A stretch of 9,085 bases of DNA. Source: Asaia bogorensis (lineage in GTDB: Bacteria > Pseudomonadota > Alphaproteobacteria > Acetobacterales > Acetobacteraceae). The position numbers and the translations under genes were made by a program. The notes under the pieces were generated by a model. It was not told where the DNA came from. It searched no databases and saw nothing but the letters and a program-made list of their open reading frames with translations. Location: contig CAMCZJ010000125.1 in assembly GCA_945886995.1 (NCBI GenBank), positions 1 to 9,085 on the forward strand, written 5' to 3'. Positions 1 to 5,872 of the stretch are shown here, piece after piece (the first letter of the stretch is position 1; each line of letters begins with the position of its first letter).

Positions 1-434
1 GGCACCTTGGTGCGGCCATCGGCGGCGGTCCAACCCCATTGCGCGAAGTAAGGCGCGGCGGAATCACGCGGCGCGAAAAGGCGCACAGGCGGCGAACCCG
101 CATCGGTGGTTTCGCGATGGCGCAGCAGGACCAGATCATCCAAGCGCGCACCGCGCAGATTAAGATTGCCAGCGACCGAGGCGCTTTCAATCGCGATGCG
201 CTGCGCGGGCGCACGGGTGACCGGCGCCGCTTCCTGCTGGGAAGGCGCGGTGAGAATGGGTGTGGCCGGCACGGGCGCGCCGGAAGCCGCCGGCGCGGGC
301 ACCGCTGGCGCCGGCACCTGTTGCGTGATGGGCGCCGGCGCTTCGGGCGGCGCCATCATGCGCTTATAGACATCAAACAACCGCAATATGCCGATTGAAA
401 GCGCAATCGCGGCGAACAGACGCTTCTGATCCAT
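1..434 (-). CDS. yidC: Membrane protein insertase YidC, N-terminal part (runs off left edge)
   Basis: Inner-membrane insertase that works with SecYEG or alone to insert and fold membrane proteins. Only the first 144 codons are present. The start is the ATG at 434, giving the typical N-terminus MDQKRLFAAIALSIG, which begins the first membrane helix (about residues 5-21). A long Ala/Pro-rich linker follows (about 28-75), then the start of the periplasmic P1 domain, with recognisable GNLNLRGARLDDLVLL (89-104) and PPVRLFAPRD (115-124). The conserved five-helix insertase core would lie beyond the window. It starts 9 bases after the yidD stop and is last of the visible rpmH-rnpA-yidD-yidC cluster, so it is probably cotranscribed from the rpmH promoter. 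The ribosome-binding site is weak, which fits translational coupling to yidD. Identity is near certain from sequence plus gene order. Confidence 0.95.
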   Translation of the reverse strand, partial: MDQKRLFAAIALSIGILRLFDVYKRMMAPPEAPAPITQQVPAPAVPAPAASGAPVPATPILTAPSQQEAAPVTRAPAQRIAIESASVAGNLNLRGARLDDLVLLRHRETTDAGSPPVRLFAPRDSAAPYFAQWGWTAADGRTKV

Positions 435-443
435 GGCGGGTGC

Positions 444-683
444 TCAGCCTTTGGTGTTTTTGGGGCGGGGTACAGGGTCGTAGCCGCCTTGGGTCCAGGG
501 GTTGCAGCGCAGGATGCGCCGCGTGGTCAACCAGGTGCCGCGCAGCGCGCCATGGTCTTCCAAAGCTTCCAGCGCGTAATCGCTGCAGGTCGGGTAATGG
601 CGGCAGTGGCTGCCGATAATGCCGCGCAGCGTATAGCGATACGCATGCACGCAGCCCTTCAGCGCAACGGCGGGCAGGCTCAT
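444..683 (-). CDS. yidD: Membrane protein insertion efficiency factor YidD
   Basis: Small (79 aa) membrane-associated protein thought to assist YidC-dependent insertion. The family hallmarks are all present: the cysteine block CRHYPTCSDYA at residues 27-37, RCNPW at 59-63 and GGYDPVP at 66-72. The N-terminal stretch is amphipathic, as expected for a peripheral membrane protein. Length is normal for the family. The start is the ATG at 683, which overlaps the rnpA stop in an ATGA junction (680-683), indicating translational coupling. It lies between rnpA and yidC, its usual place in bacteria. No oddity seen. Confidence 0.96.
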   Translation of the reverse strand: MSLPAVALKGCVHAYRYTLRGIIGSHCRHYPTCSDYALEALEDHGALRGTWLTTRRILRCNPWTQGGYDPVPRPKNTKG

Positions 684-1060
684 GGCGCAACACCCGCTTG
701 GCGGAGCGCGCCGCGCAGATCCTCGATCAACAACGGAAAGGGGCGTTCGGCGGTGGCATCGCGCCCGATCAGCACCAGATCCCAGCCGGAAAGCTCCATC
801 CCCGGCAAGGTCAGCCGCGCGGCTTCCCTCAGGCGCCGGCGGGCCCGGTTGCGGATCACGGCATTGCCGATTTTCTTCGTCACGGTGAAACCAAGCCTGA
901 GCGAGGGTTCGGGCACGGCCAGCGCTTGCAGCACCAAGCCTGGCCGGGCTGCACGTTTGCCTCGCGCCGCAGCGCGCAGAAATTCCCGCCGCTTCTTGAG
1001 GCGATCAAGCTGTCGGGCAGGCGCCAGCAATGGTGCGGCGCCGGAATCAAGCCGCTCCAT
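680..1060 (-). CDS. rnpA: Ribonuclease P protein component
   Basis: Protein subunit (126 aa) that binds the RNase P RNA and helps it process the 5' ends of precursor tRNAs. Diagnostic features are the RLKKRREFLRA helix (20-30), FTVTKKIGNAVIRNRARRRL (58-77, the RNR signature and RNA-binding region) and the C-terminal GWDLVLIGR strand (92-100). The frame is open upstream to 1249, but the ATG at 1060 was chosen. It lies just after rpmH (26 bases from its stop), has a GGAG ribosome-binding site about 8 bases upstream, and avoids overlapping rpmH. The N-terminus before the RLKK motif is about 19 residues, slightly longer than in some homologues, so a slightly later start cannot be excluded. Its stop overlaps the yidD start. 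Confidence 0.95.
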   Translation of the reverse strand: MERLDSGAAPLLAPARQLDRLKKRREFLRAAARGKRAARPGLVLQALAVPEPSLRLGFTVTKKIGNAVIRNRARRRLREAARLTLPGMELSGWDLVLIGRDATAERPFPLLIEDLRGALRQAGVAP

Positions 1061-1086
1061 CACCCCACTCCGCGCGAAGCTTGTTT

Positions 1087-1221
1087 TCAGGCGGAAAGGC
1101 GTTTGCGGCCCTTGGCGCGGCGATTGGCCAGCACCTTGCGGCCGCCCACGGTCGAAAGACGGGAGCGAAAGCCATGGCGACGCTTCCGGACGAGCTTGGA
1201 GGGCTGATAGGTACGCTTCAC
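1087..1221 (-). CDS. rpmH: 50S ribosomal protein L34
   Basis: A 44-residue, very basic ribosomal protein. The N-terminus MKRTYQPSKLVRKRRHGF and the C-terminal RRAKGRKRLSA match the family along its full length, and 44 residues is the standard size. The start is a GTG at 1221: no ATG occurs at the conserved first position, the residue before KRTYQPS is this GTG, and GGGAG lies about 7 bases upstream. It heads the rpmH-rnpA-yidD-yidC cluster and has a clear promoter about 90 bases upstream (1310-1338). Confidence 0.97.
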   Translation of the reverse strand: MKRTYQPSKLVRKRRHGFRSRLSTVGGRKVLANRRAKGRKRLSA

Positions 1222-1271
1222 GATACTTCTCCCGAGGGGTCGTAGCCATACGGCAAAGAAAGAGCGCCGGC

Positions 1272-1293
1272 GGCGGGCCAATGACGGGCCGCC
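1272..1293 (-). other. GC-rich hairpin in the rpmH leader
   Basis: Eight-base arms (1272-1279 and 1286-1293) pair with a single mismatch around a 6-nt loop. They fall near the 5' end of the predicted rpmH leader RNA. No U-tract follows, so it is not an obvious attenuator. It may only stabilise the 5' end or be a by-product of the very GC-rich leader. Confidence 0.3.
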
Positions 1294-1309
1294 CCGGCGG
1301 GGTGGGGGT

Positions 1310-1338
1310 CTATAGGGAGAGCAGGGGCTATCCGTCAA
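1310..1338 (-). promoter_or_regulatory. Sigma-70-type promoter of the rpmH cluster
   Basis: On the minus strand, TTGACG (-35, 1338-1333) is followed by a 17-base spacer and CTATAG (-10, 1315-1310). The -35 matches 5 of 6 consensus bases and the spacing is ideal. Transcription would start near 1303 and give a leader of about 80 nt before the rpmH GTG. Assignment is by inspection only. Confidence 0.75.
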
Positions 1339-1360
1339 CCATAAGCGCAGCCGAAACCGA

Positions 1361-1390
1361 TTGACGCTGGCGGAAAGCGGCCCGCATCAT
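1361..1390 (+). promoter_or_regulatory. Candidate promoter of the amidohydrolase operon
   Basis: TTGACG (1361-1366) is followed by an 18-base spacer and CATCAT (1385-1390), a 5/6 and a 4/6 match to the sigma-70 elements. Transcription would start near 1397, about 50 bases before the amidohydrolase ATG. The -10 is mediocre, which would suit a regulated promoter. It lies back to back with the rpmH promoter. Confidence 0.4.
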
Positions 1391-1403
1391 CCCCCGAATG
1401 GCT

Positions 1404-1428
1404 TGGTGGGGCGCAGTGCGCCACACCA
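1404..1428. promoter_or_regulatory. 25-bp interrupted palindrome, candidate operator
   Basis: Twelve-base arms TGGTGGGGCGCA and TGCGCCACACCA flank one central base (1416), with 11 of 12 positions complementary. It sits just downstream of the candidate promoter's predicted start and just before the GGGGAGGA ribosome-binding site (1433-1440) of the amidohydrolase. Position and symmetry suit a dimeric repressor site. An RNA hairpin in the leader is the alternative. No regulator gene is in the window. Confidence 0.45.
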
Positions 1429-1445
1429 GATTGGGGAGGAAGGGC

Positions 1446-2666
1446 ATGGCTGAAGCGCCCTATGACAAGGTTTTGCAGAATTTTCGCCTGGCCGATGGCG
1501 GGCCACCGGGACAGCGCCTAGCGCTGAAGGATGGGCGGATTGCCGCCATCCTGCCCGCTGATGCCCCGGCACCCCCGGCCAGCCAGGTGCTGGATTTGGG
1601 CGGGGATTTGCTGCTGCCCGGCCTGGTGGATGGCCATATGCATCTGGACAAGACGCTTTTTGGCCTGCCCTGGACCCCGCATGCGGCAGAGCCTTTCCGC
1701 ATGAGCCGGATTGCGACAGATGAAAGGCTGCTGCCTTCTTTGCCGCTCGATACCGCCGCGCGGGCGGGGGCGCTGATCCGGCGCTGTGTGGCCAATGGCA
1801 CGGCGCATATCCGCACCCATGCCGATATCACGCCGGCCTTTGGGCTCTCCGCGCTTGAAGGCGTGCTGGCGGCGCGGGAGGCGCATGAGGCAGCCGCGAC
1901 GGTGCAGATAGTGGCCTTCCCGCAGGCGGGCGTGATGCGCGCCGGCGGCAAGCCCATGTTTGATTTGCTGGATGCGGCCATTGGCGCAGGGGCGGAGCTG
2001 GTGGGTGGCATAGACCCGTGCGAGGTGGACCGTGACCCGCGTGGGCAATTGGACGGCATTTTCGCCATCGCGGAAAAGCGCGGCGTTGGCGTGGATATTC
2101 ATTTGCATGAACCGGGCGAGCTTGGCCTGTTCAGCCTGCAGGAAATCTGCGCCCGTGTGCGCGCGCATGGCATGGCTGGGCGCGCCACGATCAGCCATGG
2201 TTTCTGCCTGGGCGGCATTTCAGAATCAAAACAGAAAGCCGCCGCAGAATTGATGGCTTCCTGCGGTGTTGCTTTGGTGACGCATGGCGCGGGCAATGCC
2301 ACCATGCCGCCCTTGATGCTGCTGCGCCGCGCCGGCGTGCGGGTGTTTTGCGGCAATGATGATGTGCGCGATACCTGGAGCCCCTATGGTAATGCCGATA
2401 TGCTGGAACGCGCTTCCGTGATCGGCTGGCGGGAGGATTTGCGCCATGATCCGCTGATCCTGGAACTGTTCAGTATGGTGTCATCGGAAGGCGCGGCGGC
2501 GCTGGGCATTGCGGATTATGGCATAGCGCCCGGCAATCCCGCGCATTTCTTCACCATCGCTGCGGAGAATATTCCGGATGCGATTGGCGCGCATCCGCCG
2601 CGCCGACGGGTGTTTCATGCAGGGCGGCTGGTGGGCGTGGATGGCCAATGGAAGGAAGCGGCATGA
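1446..2666 (+). CDS. Cytosine-deaminase-type metal-dependent amidohydrolase
   Basis: A 406-aa cytoplasmic hydrolase of the amidohydrolase superfamily, closest in pattern to E. coli cytosine deaminase (CodA) and the AtzC group. The metal and catalytic residues can be placed: HMH in DGHMHLDKT (H64, H66), FPQAG with Q160 (compare CodA Q156), DIHLHEPGE giving H219 and E222 (the HxxE pair), ISHGF with H251, and GNDDVRDTWSPYGNADML with D305/D306. An N-terminal beta-sandwich segment and the C-terminal DYGIAPGNPA complete the usual composite fold. Length is normal for the family. Start: ATG at 1446, preceded by GGGGAGGA, rather than an in-frame ATG at 1398 that lacks a good ribosome-binding site and lies in the palindrome region. 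First gene of an operon with the GMC oxidoreductase, which overlaps it by 4 bases. The substrate is unknown: the GHDD of CodA is GNDD here, so cytosine should not be assumed. Confidence 0.88.
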   Translation: MAEAPYDKVLQNFRLADGGPPGQRLALKDGRIAAILPADAPAPPASQVLDLGGDLLLPGLVDGHMHLDKTLFGLPWTPHAAEPFRMSRIATDERLLPSLPLDTAARAGALIRRCVANGTAHIRTHADITPAFGLSALEGVLAAREAHEAAATVQIVAFPQAGVMRAGGKPMFDLLDAAIGAGAELVGGIDPCEVDRDPRGQLDGIFAIAEKRGVGVDIHLHEPGELGLFSLQEICARVRAHGMAGRATISHGFCLGGISESKQKAAAELMASCGVALVTHGAGNATMPPLMLLRRAGVRVFCGNDDVRDTWSPYGNADMLERASVIGWREDLRHDPLILELFSMVSSEGAAALGIADYGIAPGNPAHFFTIAAENIPDAIGAHPPRRRVFHAGRLVGVDGQWKEAA

Positions 2667-4297
2667 CCAGTACCGCTGAAGAAGCCGGGGTTTTTGACTT
2701 TGTCGTCTCCGGCGCGGGTTCCGCCGGCGCGGCCGTGGCGGCCAGGCTTTCGGAAGATGGGCGCTATTCGGTGTGCTTGTTGGAAGCGGGGCCGCCGGAT
2801 CGCAACCCCTGGATTCATATTCCGCTCGGTTTTGCGAAAACCTATGCCAATCCGGCGATTAATTGGTGCTTTGAAAGCCAGCCGCAAAAACAGCTGAATG
2901 ACCGAAAGTTCTTTGTCCCACGCGGCAAGACACTCGGCGGCACCAGTTCGATCAATGGCATGGTTTATATGCGGGGCAATCCGCGCGATTATGATGGCTG
3001 GCGCCAGCGCGGCTGTACGGGCTGGGATTATGATTCCGTGCTGCCTTACTTCAAGAAAAGCGAAAACCAGGCACGCGGGGCGGATGAATTCCACGGGGTA
3101 GGCGGGCCGCTTAATGTCTCGGACCACACCGGCACGACAGAATTGACCGAGGCCATGATCAACGCGGCGGAGCAGGCAGGCATTCCGCGCAACCCGGATT
3201 TCAACGGCAAGGCGCAAGAAGGCACGGGATATTACCAATCCACCACCGCAGCCAATCGGCGCTGGAGTTCAGCCCGCGCCTATCTGGCGCCCGCCAAGGG
3301 CCGTGCCAATCTTGATATCCGCACCAATGCCCATGCCACGCGCGTGGTGATTGAAAATGGCCGCGCCACGGGCCTGGAATATCAGGACCGCGGTGGGCTT
3401 AAGCTTGTGCGCGCCCGGCAGGAGGTGATTGTCTCAGGTGGGGCCTATGGGTCGCCGCAACTGCTACAATTGTCAGGGCTTGGGCCGGCTGAGCATTTGC
3501 AAACCATGGGCATTCCGGTACTGCGCGATATGCCGGCGGTGGGCGCCAATCTACATGATCATTTCTGCGTCTATTTGATGTGGCGTTGCGCCAAACCTGT
3601 TACCTTCAACGATCTGGAAAAAAGCTGGCCACGCAAAATAGCCGCAGCCCTGCAATATGGATTGTTCCGCAGCGGCCCCATGGCAGTGAATGCAGTGCGC
3701 ACGGGGCTTTTTACACGGTCCGATCCGCGCCTGGAACAGCCGGATTTGCAGATCAATTTGCTGGAATGGAGCACGCTTGAACGCTCCAAAAAAGGTGTGA
3801 TCCCGCACCCGTTTTCGGGCTTCACGCTAAGCCCCGTGCATCTGGCCCCCGAAGGGCGCGGCACAGTGCGGCTGGCAAGCCCTGATCCAATGGCCTCACC
3901 GGCGATTACCTTCGGATTTCTTGCTTCCGATTATGATATGCGCGCCATGATCAGCGGCATCAAGCTCGTGCGGCGGCTGGTGGAACAACCGGCCCTCAAG
4001 CCGCTTGCCCTTGGTGAATTGGCGCCGGGTGATGCTGTTGCCAGCGAAGCAGATATGGAACGCTTCGTGCGCGAAACCGGCACGACAAATCATCACCCGT
4101 CCAGCAGCTGCGCCATGGGCATTGGCAGCAATAGCGTGGTTGATCCGCGGCTTCGTGTGCATGGTATCGCAGGCTTGCGCGTGGCCGATGCTTCCATCAT
4201 GCCATCCGTGGTGGCCGGCAATACCAATGCACCTTCCATCATGATCGGCGAAAAAGCTGCGTCCATGATTCTGGAAGATACGCGGGCGGCGGCCTGA
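2663..4297 (+). CDS. GMC-family FAD-dependent oxidoreductase (choline/alcohol dehydrogenase-like)
   Basis: A 544-aa flavoenzyme expected to oxidise an alcohol group and pass electrons to oxygen or a respiratory acceptor. Seen in order: the FAD-binding Rossmann motif GAGSAG (17-22) with the ribose-binding LLEAG (39-43); GMC signature 1 starting RGKTLGGTSSINGMVYMRG (87-105); GMC signature 2, GGAYGSPQLLQLSGLG (259-274); and the C-terminal active site NHHPSSSCAMG (476-486), where H478 is the likely catalytic base, with N522 in GNTNAPSIMIGE as its partner. Length is normal. No signal peptide is seen. Start: ATG at 2663, inside an ATGA overlap with the amidohydrolase stop and after GAAGGAAG; an in-frame ATG at 2648 is possible but would overlap more. 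Many such proteins are annotated as choline dehydrogenase, but the substrate cannot be inferred here; partnership with an amidohydrolase argues for another small organic compound. Confidence 0.9.
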   Translation: MTSTAEEAGVFDFVVSGAGSAGAAVAARLSEDGRYSVCLLEAGPPDRNPWIHIPLGFAKTYANPAINWCFESQPQKQLNDRKFFVPRGKTLGGTSSINGMVYMRGNPRDYDGWRQRGCTGWDYDSVLPYFKKSENQARGADEFHGVGGPLNVSDHTGTTELTEAMINAAEQAGIPRNPDFNGKAQEGTGYYQSTTAANRRWSSARAYLAPAKGRANLDIRTNAHATRVVIENGRATGLEYQDRGGLKLVRARQEVIVSGGAYGSPQLLQLSGLGPAEHLQTMGIPVLRDMPAVGANLHDHFCVYLMWRCAKPVTFNDLEKSWPRKIAAALQYGLFRSGPMAVNAVRTGLFTRSDPRLEQPDLQINLLEWSTLERSKKGVIPHPFSGFTLSPVHLAPEGRGTVRLASPDPMASPAITFGFLASDYDMRAMISGIKLVRRLVEQPALKPLALGELAPGDAVASEADMERFVRETGTTNHHPSSSCAMGIGSNSVVDPRLRVHGIAGLRVADASIMPSVVAGNTNAPSIMIGEKAASMILEDTRAAA

Positions 4298-4307
4298 AAG
4301 GAACCCG

Positions 4308-4700
4308 ATGATTTCCCTGCTTGGCACTTGGCAATTGTTGCGCGTGCGCGCCACCGATGCGGCGGGCCAGCCGCTGGCGCAGCATCAATACGGGCCGGAA
4401 CCCACCGGCATTGTCCAATTCGGGCCAGAACGCATGCAGGCCGCAACCGGCGATGGCCGCGCCGTGCTACCGCCAGGCGTGAAGCGCTTTTGGTCCGCCT
4501 ATACGGGCAACTATACCTTTGACGGACAGATGCTGATCACCCGCGTGGATGACAGCAATCTGGCAGAACGCATTGGCGGTGATCAGGTGCGGCAGGTGCG
4601 CGCGGAAGGGGCTGGCGTTTGGCTGCAGCCACCACCACGCCTGGTGGATGGCGCCCTGCAGCAACTGGAATTGTATTGGGAGAGGATTGGCCGCGGCTGA
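4308..4700 (+). CDS. Small lipocalin-like domain protein
   Basis: A 130-aa protein matching the short lipocalin-like family (Lipocalin_5 type). It opens with LLGTWQLLRV (4-13), has a central SAYTGNYTFDGQMLITRVDD (63-82) and ends with LYWERIG (122-128), the expected beta-rich pattern. No signal peptide or membrane segment is visible, so it is probably cytoplasmic. It starts 10 bases after the GMC oxidoreductase stop with an AAAGGAA ribosome-binding site (4297-4303), so it is almost surely the third gene of the amidohydrolase operon. The fold suggests binding of a small ligand, perhaps the pathway substrate or product, but no member's function is clear enough to transfer. The stop codon lies in the loop of a small inverted repeat. 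Confidence 0.75.
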   Translation: MISLLGTWQLLRVRATDAAGQPLAQHQYGPEPTGIVQFGPERMQAATGDGRAVLPPGVKRFWSAYTGNYTFDGQMLITRVDDSNLAERIGGDQVRQVRAEGAGVWLQPPPRLVDGALQQLELYWERIGRG

Positions 4701-4708
4701 TCGGCCAA
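4687..4708 (+). terminator. Weak hairpin at the end of the amidohydrolase operon
   Basis: TTGGCCG (4687-4693) and CGGCCAA (4702-4708) form a 7-bp perfect stem with an 8-base loop that contains the stop codon of the lipocalin-like gene. No T-run follows, so intrinsic termination is doubtful. It is the only hairpin noticed between the convergent genes here. Confidence 0.25.
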
Positions 4709-4736
4709 GGTGAAGCCGGGCCCATCAATCAAACGC

Positions 4737-4943
4737 TCAAATCAAGCGAATAAGCGCGGCATAACGCTCGGCATCGTTCTTCAGCATTGCCGCCGCGTCG
4801 GCTTGTGTGCCGCCGCCAGGCACGAAGCCCACCAGCAGCGTCATGGCGCGCGAAGCGTAATCCGGCTGTGCGCTGACTGGTGCGGGCAATACGCTCGCAA
4901 GCGAAAGCGCGCCGAGGCCTCGGCGCGTGATGTTGTTTTTTAT
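4737..4943 (-). pseudogene. Remnant of a Bug/TctC-type periplasmic binding protein gene
   Basis: The frame encodes about 68 residues that read like the two ends of a tripartite-tricarboxylate-transporter binding protein (normally about 320 aa) joined together. The N-terminal part has a signal peptide (KNNITRRGLGALSLASVLPA, likely cut after PVSA) and the mature start DYASRAMTLLVGFVPGGGT, typical of the family. At about residue 46 it passes directly to AAMLKNDAERYAALIR, typical of the family's extreme C-terminus, then stops. About 250 central residues, the whole ligand-binding body, are missing without a frameshift. A strong GGGAGGA ribosome-binding site (4954-4948) is followed at 5 bases by ATA (4943-4941) where ATG is expected, so the start also seems lost. 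It lies 23 bases after the crotonase stop and was probably once in that operon. An expressed micropeptide is unlikely. Confidence 0.7.
4908..4927. repeat. Perfect 20-bp palindrome without spacer
   Basis: CGCGCCGAGGCCTCGGCGCG reads the same on both strands, centred on AGGCCT. It lies in the codons for the RRGLGA part of the signal peptide in the binding-protein remnant. Chance in GC-rich coding DNA is the simplest explanation. Confidence 0.5.
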
Positions 4944-4966
4944 TGTTTCCTCCCGGCTTGTTGCAA

Positions 4967-5749
4967 CTACCGCCCGGTGAATTGCGGGGCGCGCTTGTTC
5001 AGGAAGGCGCTGACCCCTTCCTGGAAATCGGCGCTGGTGAAGCACATGGTCACCAGATCATCACCCTCAACCTCGCTGGTTGCCTTGCGCAGCCTACGGA
5101 TCGCTTCCTTGGTGGCGCGGAGCGTGAGCGGTGCGAGGCCCGAGATATTGGTCGCCAATTCCATGGCACGCGCAGCCACATCATCGGGTGTTTCCAGCAT
5201 TTCGGAAATCAGGCCGATATGCTTTGCCTCATCGGCGGAAAACAGCCGCGCGGTCATGATCATTTCGGTCACGGCGGCGGGGCCGACCAACGCATAGAAG
5301 CGCGCGAAATTGTGCATGTTCAGAATATTGCCGAGCGTCTTCGCAATCGGCAGGCCGAAGCGTGCGGCCTTGTCAGCAATGCGGATATCGCAGCAGCCGG
5401 CAATACCAAGCCCGCCGCCCGTGCAGGCACCAGTGATGGCAGCGATCACGGGCTTGGTGCAGCTCTCAAGCGCGCCCAGCACCTTGTCAATGCGGGCTTC
5501 ATAATTCAGCGCATCCTCGGCGGTGCGGAATTCGCGGAATTGGGAGATATCGGTGCCAGACGCAAAAGCCTTGCCGCCAGCGCCCATAATCACCCATACG
5601 CGGATAGCGGGATCGGCGCTGATTTCATCGGCCAGTTCTGCCAAGCGCGCATACATGGCGAAGGTCATGGCATTGCGCGCTTGCGGGCGGTTGAAGGTGG
5701 TCCAAGCAATGCCGCCTTCGCGGATTTCGTGCAGCAGGTCTTCGCTCAT
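4967..5749 (-). CDS. Crotonase-superfamily protein (enoyl-CoA hydratase/isomerase family)
   Basis: A 260-aa acyl-CoA enzyme of the crotonase fold, normal in length. Fold marks: FNRPQARNAM (19-28), the first oxyanion-hole segment KAFASGTDISQF (60-71), the second in GACTGGGLGIAGCCDIRIA (107-125), and a C-terminal CoA-binding helical part ending NKRAPQFTGR. Against classical enoyl-CoA hydratase, the glutamate of GGGCE is replaced (GGGLG here) and the glutamate of GQPE is replaced (GLPI, 132-135), so simple hydration by the usual Glu pair looks unlikely. It may act as an isomerase, hydrolase, lyase or on an unusual acyl-CoA. Start: ATG at 5749 with GAGGAA about 8 bases upstream; the frame is open further up but that part overlaps the divergent CoA-transferase. 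It is divergent from that gene across 123 bases, suggesting a shared pathway. Confidence 0.88.
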   Translation of the reverse strand: MSEDLLHEIREGGIAWTTFNRPQARNAMTFAMYARLAELADEISADPAIRVWVIMGAGGKAFASGTDISQFREFRTAEDALNYEARIDKVLGALESCTKPVIAAITGACTGGGLGIAGCCDIRIADKAARFGLPIAKTLGNILNMHNFARFYALVGPAAVTEMIMTARLFSADEAKHIGLISEMLETPDDVAARAMELATNISGLAPLTLRATKEAIRRLRKATSEVEGDDLVTMCFTSADFQEGVSAFLNKRAPQFTGR

Positions 5750-5779
5750 GGTCAGGTTCCTCGACTTTGGGATGCGCAT

Positions 5780-5809
5780 GGGTAACGCGCGGTGCTGGCG
5801 CGTCAACCC
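5780..5809. promoter_or_regulatory. Imperfect inverted repeat in the divergent crotonase/CoA-transferase spacer
   Basis: ACGCGC (5785-5790) and GCGCGT (5798-5803) pair perfectly around 7 bases. GGGT (5780-5783) and ACCC (5806-5809) extend the arms after a small asymmetric bulge. A TTGACG on the minus strand (5806-5801) overlaps the right arm and could be the -35 of the crotonase gene, though the -10 region (ACCCAT) is poor. No convincing promoter was found for the CoA-transferase. A shared operator is possible but unproven. Confidence 0.3.
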
Positions 5810-5872
5810 GCTCCCTTGCCGAGGGCCAGACAGAATGCCAACAAGGCACCGAATTCCGACGGAGACACCGCC

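Noticed and set aside
489..1364. A 291-codon open frame on the plus strand across yidD, rnpA and rpmH
   Set aside because: It is antisense to four firmly identified genes, is Arg/Ala/Gly-rich without a recognisable domain, and is explained by high GC content.
1446..2666. Naming the amidohydrolase codA
   Set aside because: Catalytic residues fit the cytosine deaminase group, but the group includes enzymes for several other substrates and the context (GMC oxidoreductase, no cytosine permease) does not support cytosine.
2663..4297. Naming the GMC oxidoreductase betA (choline dehydrogenase)
   Set aside because: The family is broad and there is no betaine-aldehyde dehydrogenase, betI or choline transporter in the window.
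4788..4816. Direct repeat TGCCGCCGC (4788-4796 and 4808-4816) near the deletion junction of the binding-protein remnant
   Set aside because: A deletion between direct repeats should leave one copy, and the motif is simple GC-rich codon sequence (Ala/Gly), so it does not demonstrate the deletion mechanism.
4943..5785. A 280-codon open frame on the plus strand opposite the crotonase
   Set aside because: Antisense to a clear crotonase gene, no family motifs; a GC-driven shadow frame.
5816..5844. TTGCCG...CAACAA as a promoter for the CoA-transferase
   Set aside because: The -10 candidate matches consensus at too few positions to support a call.
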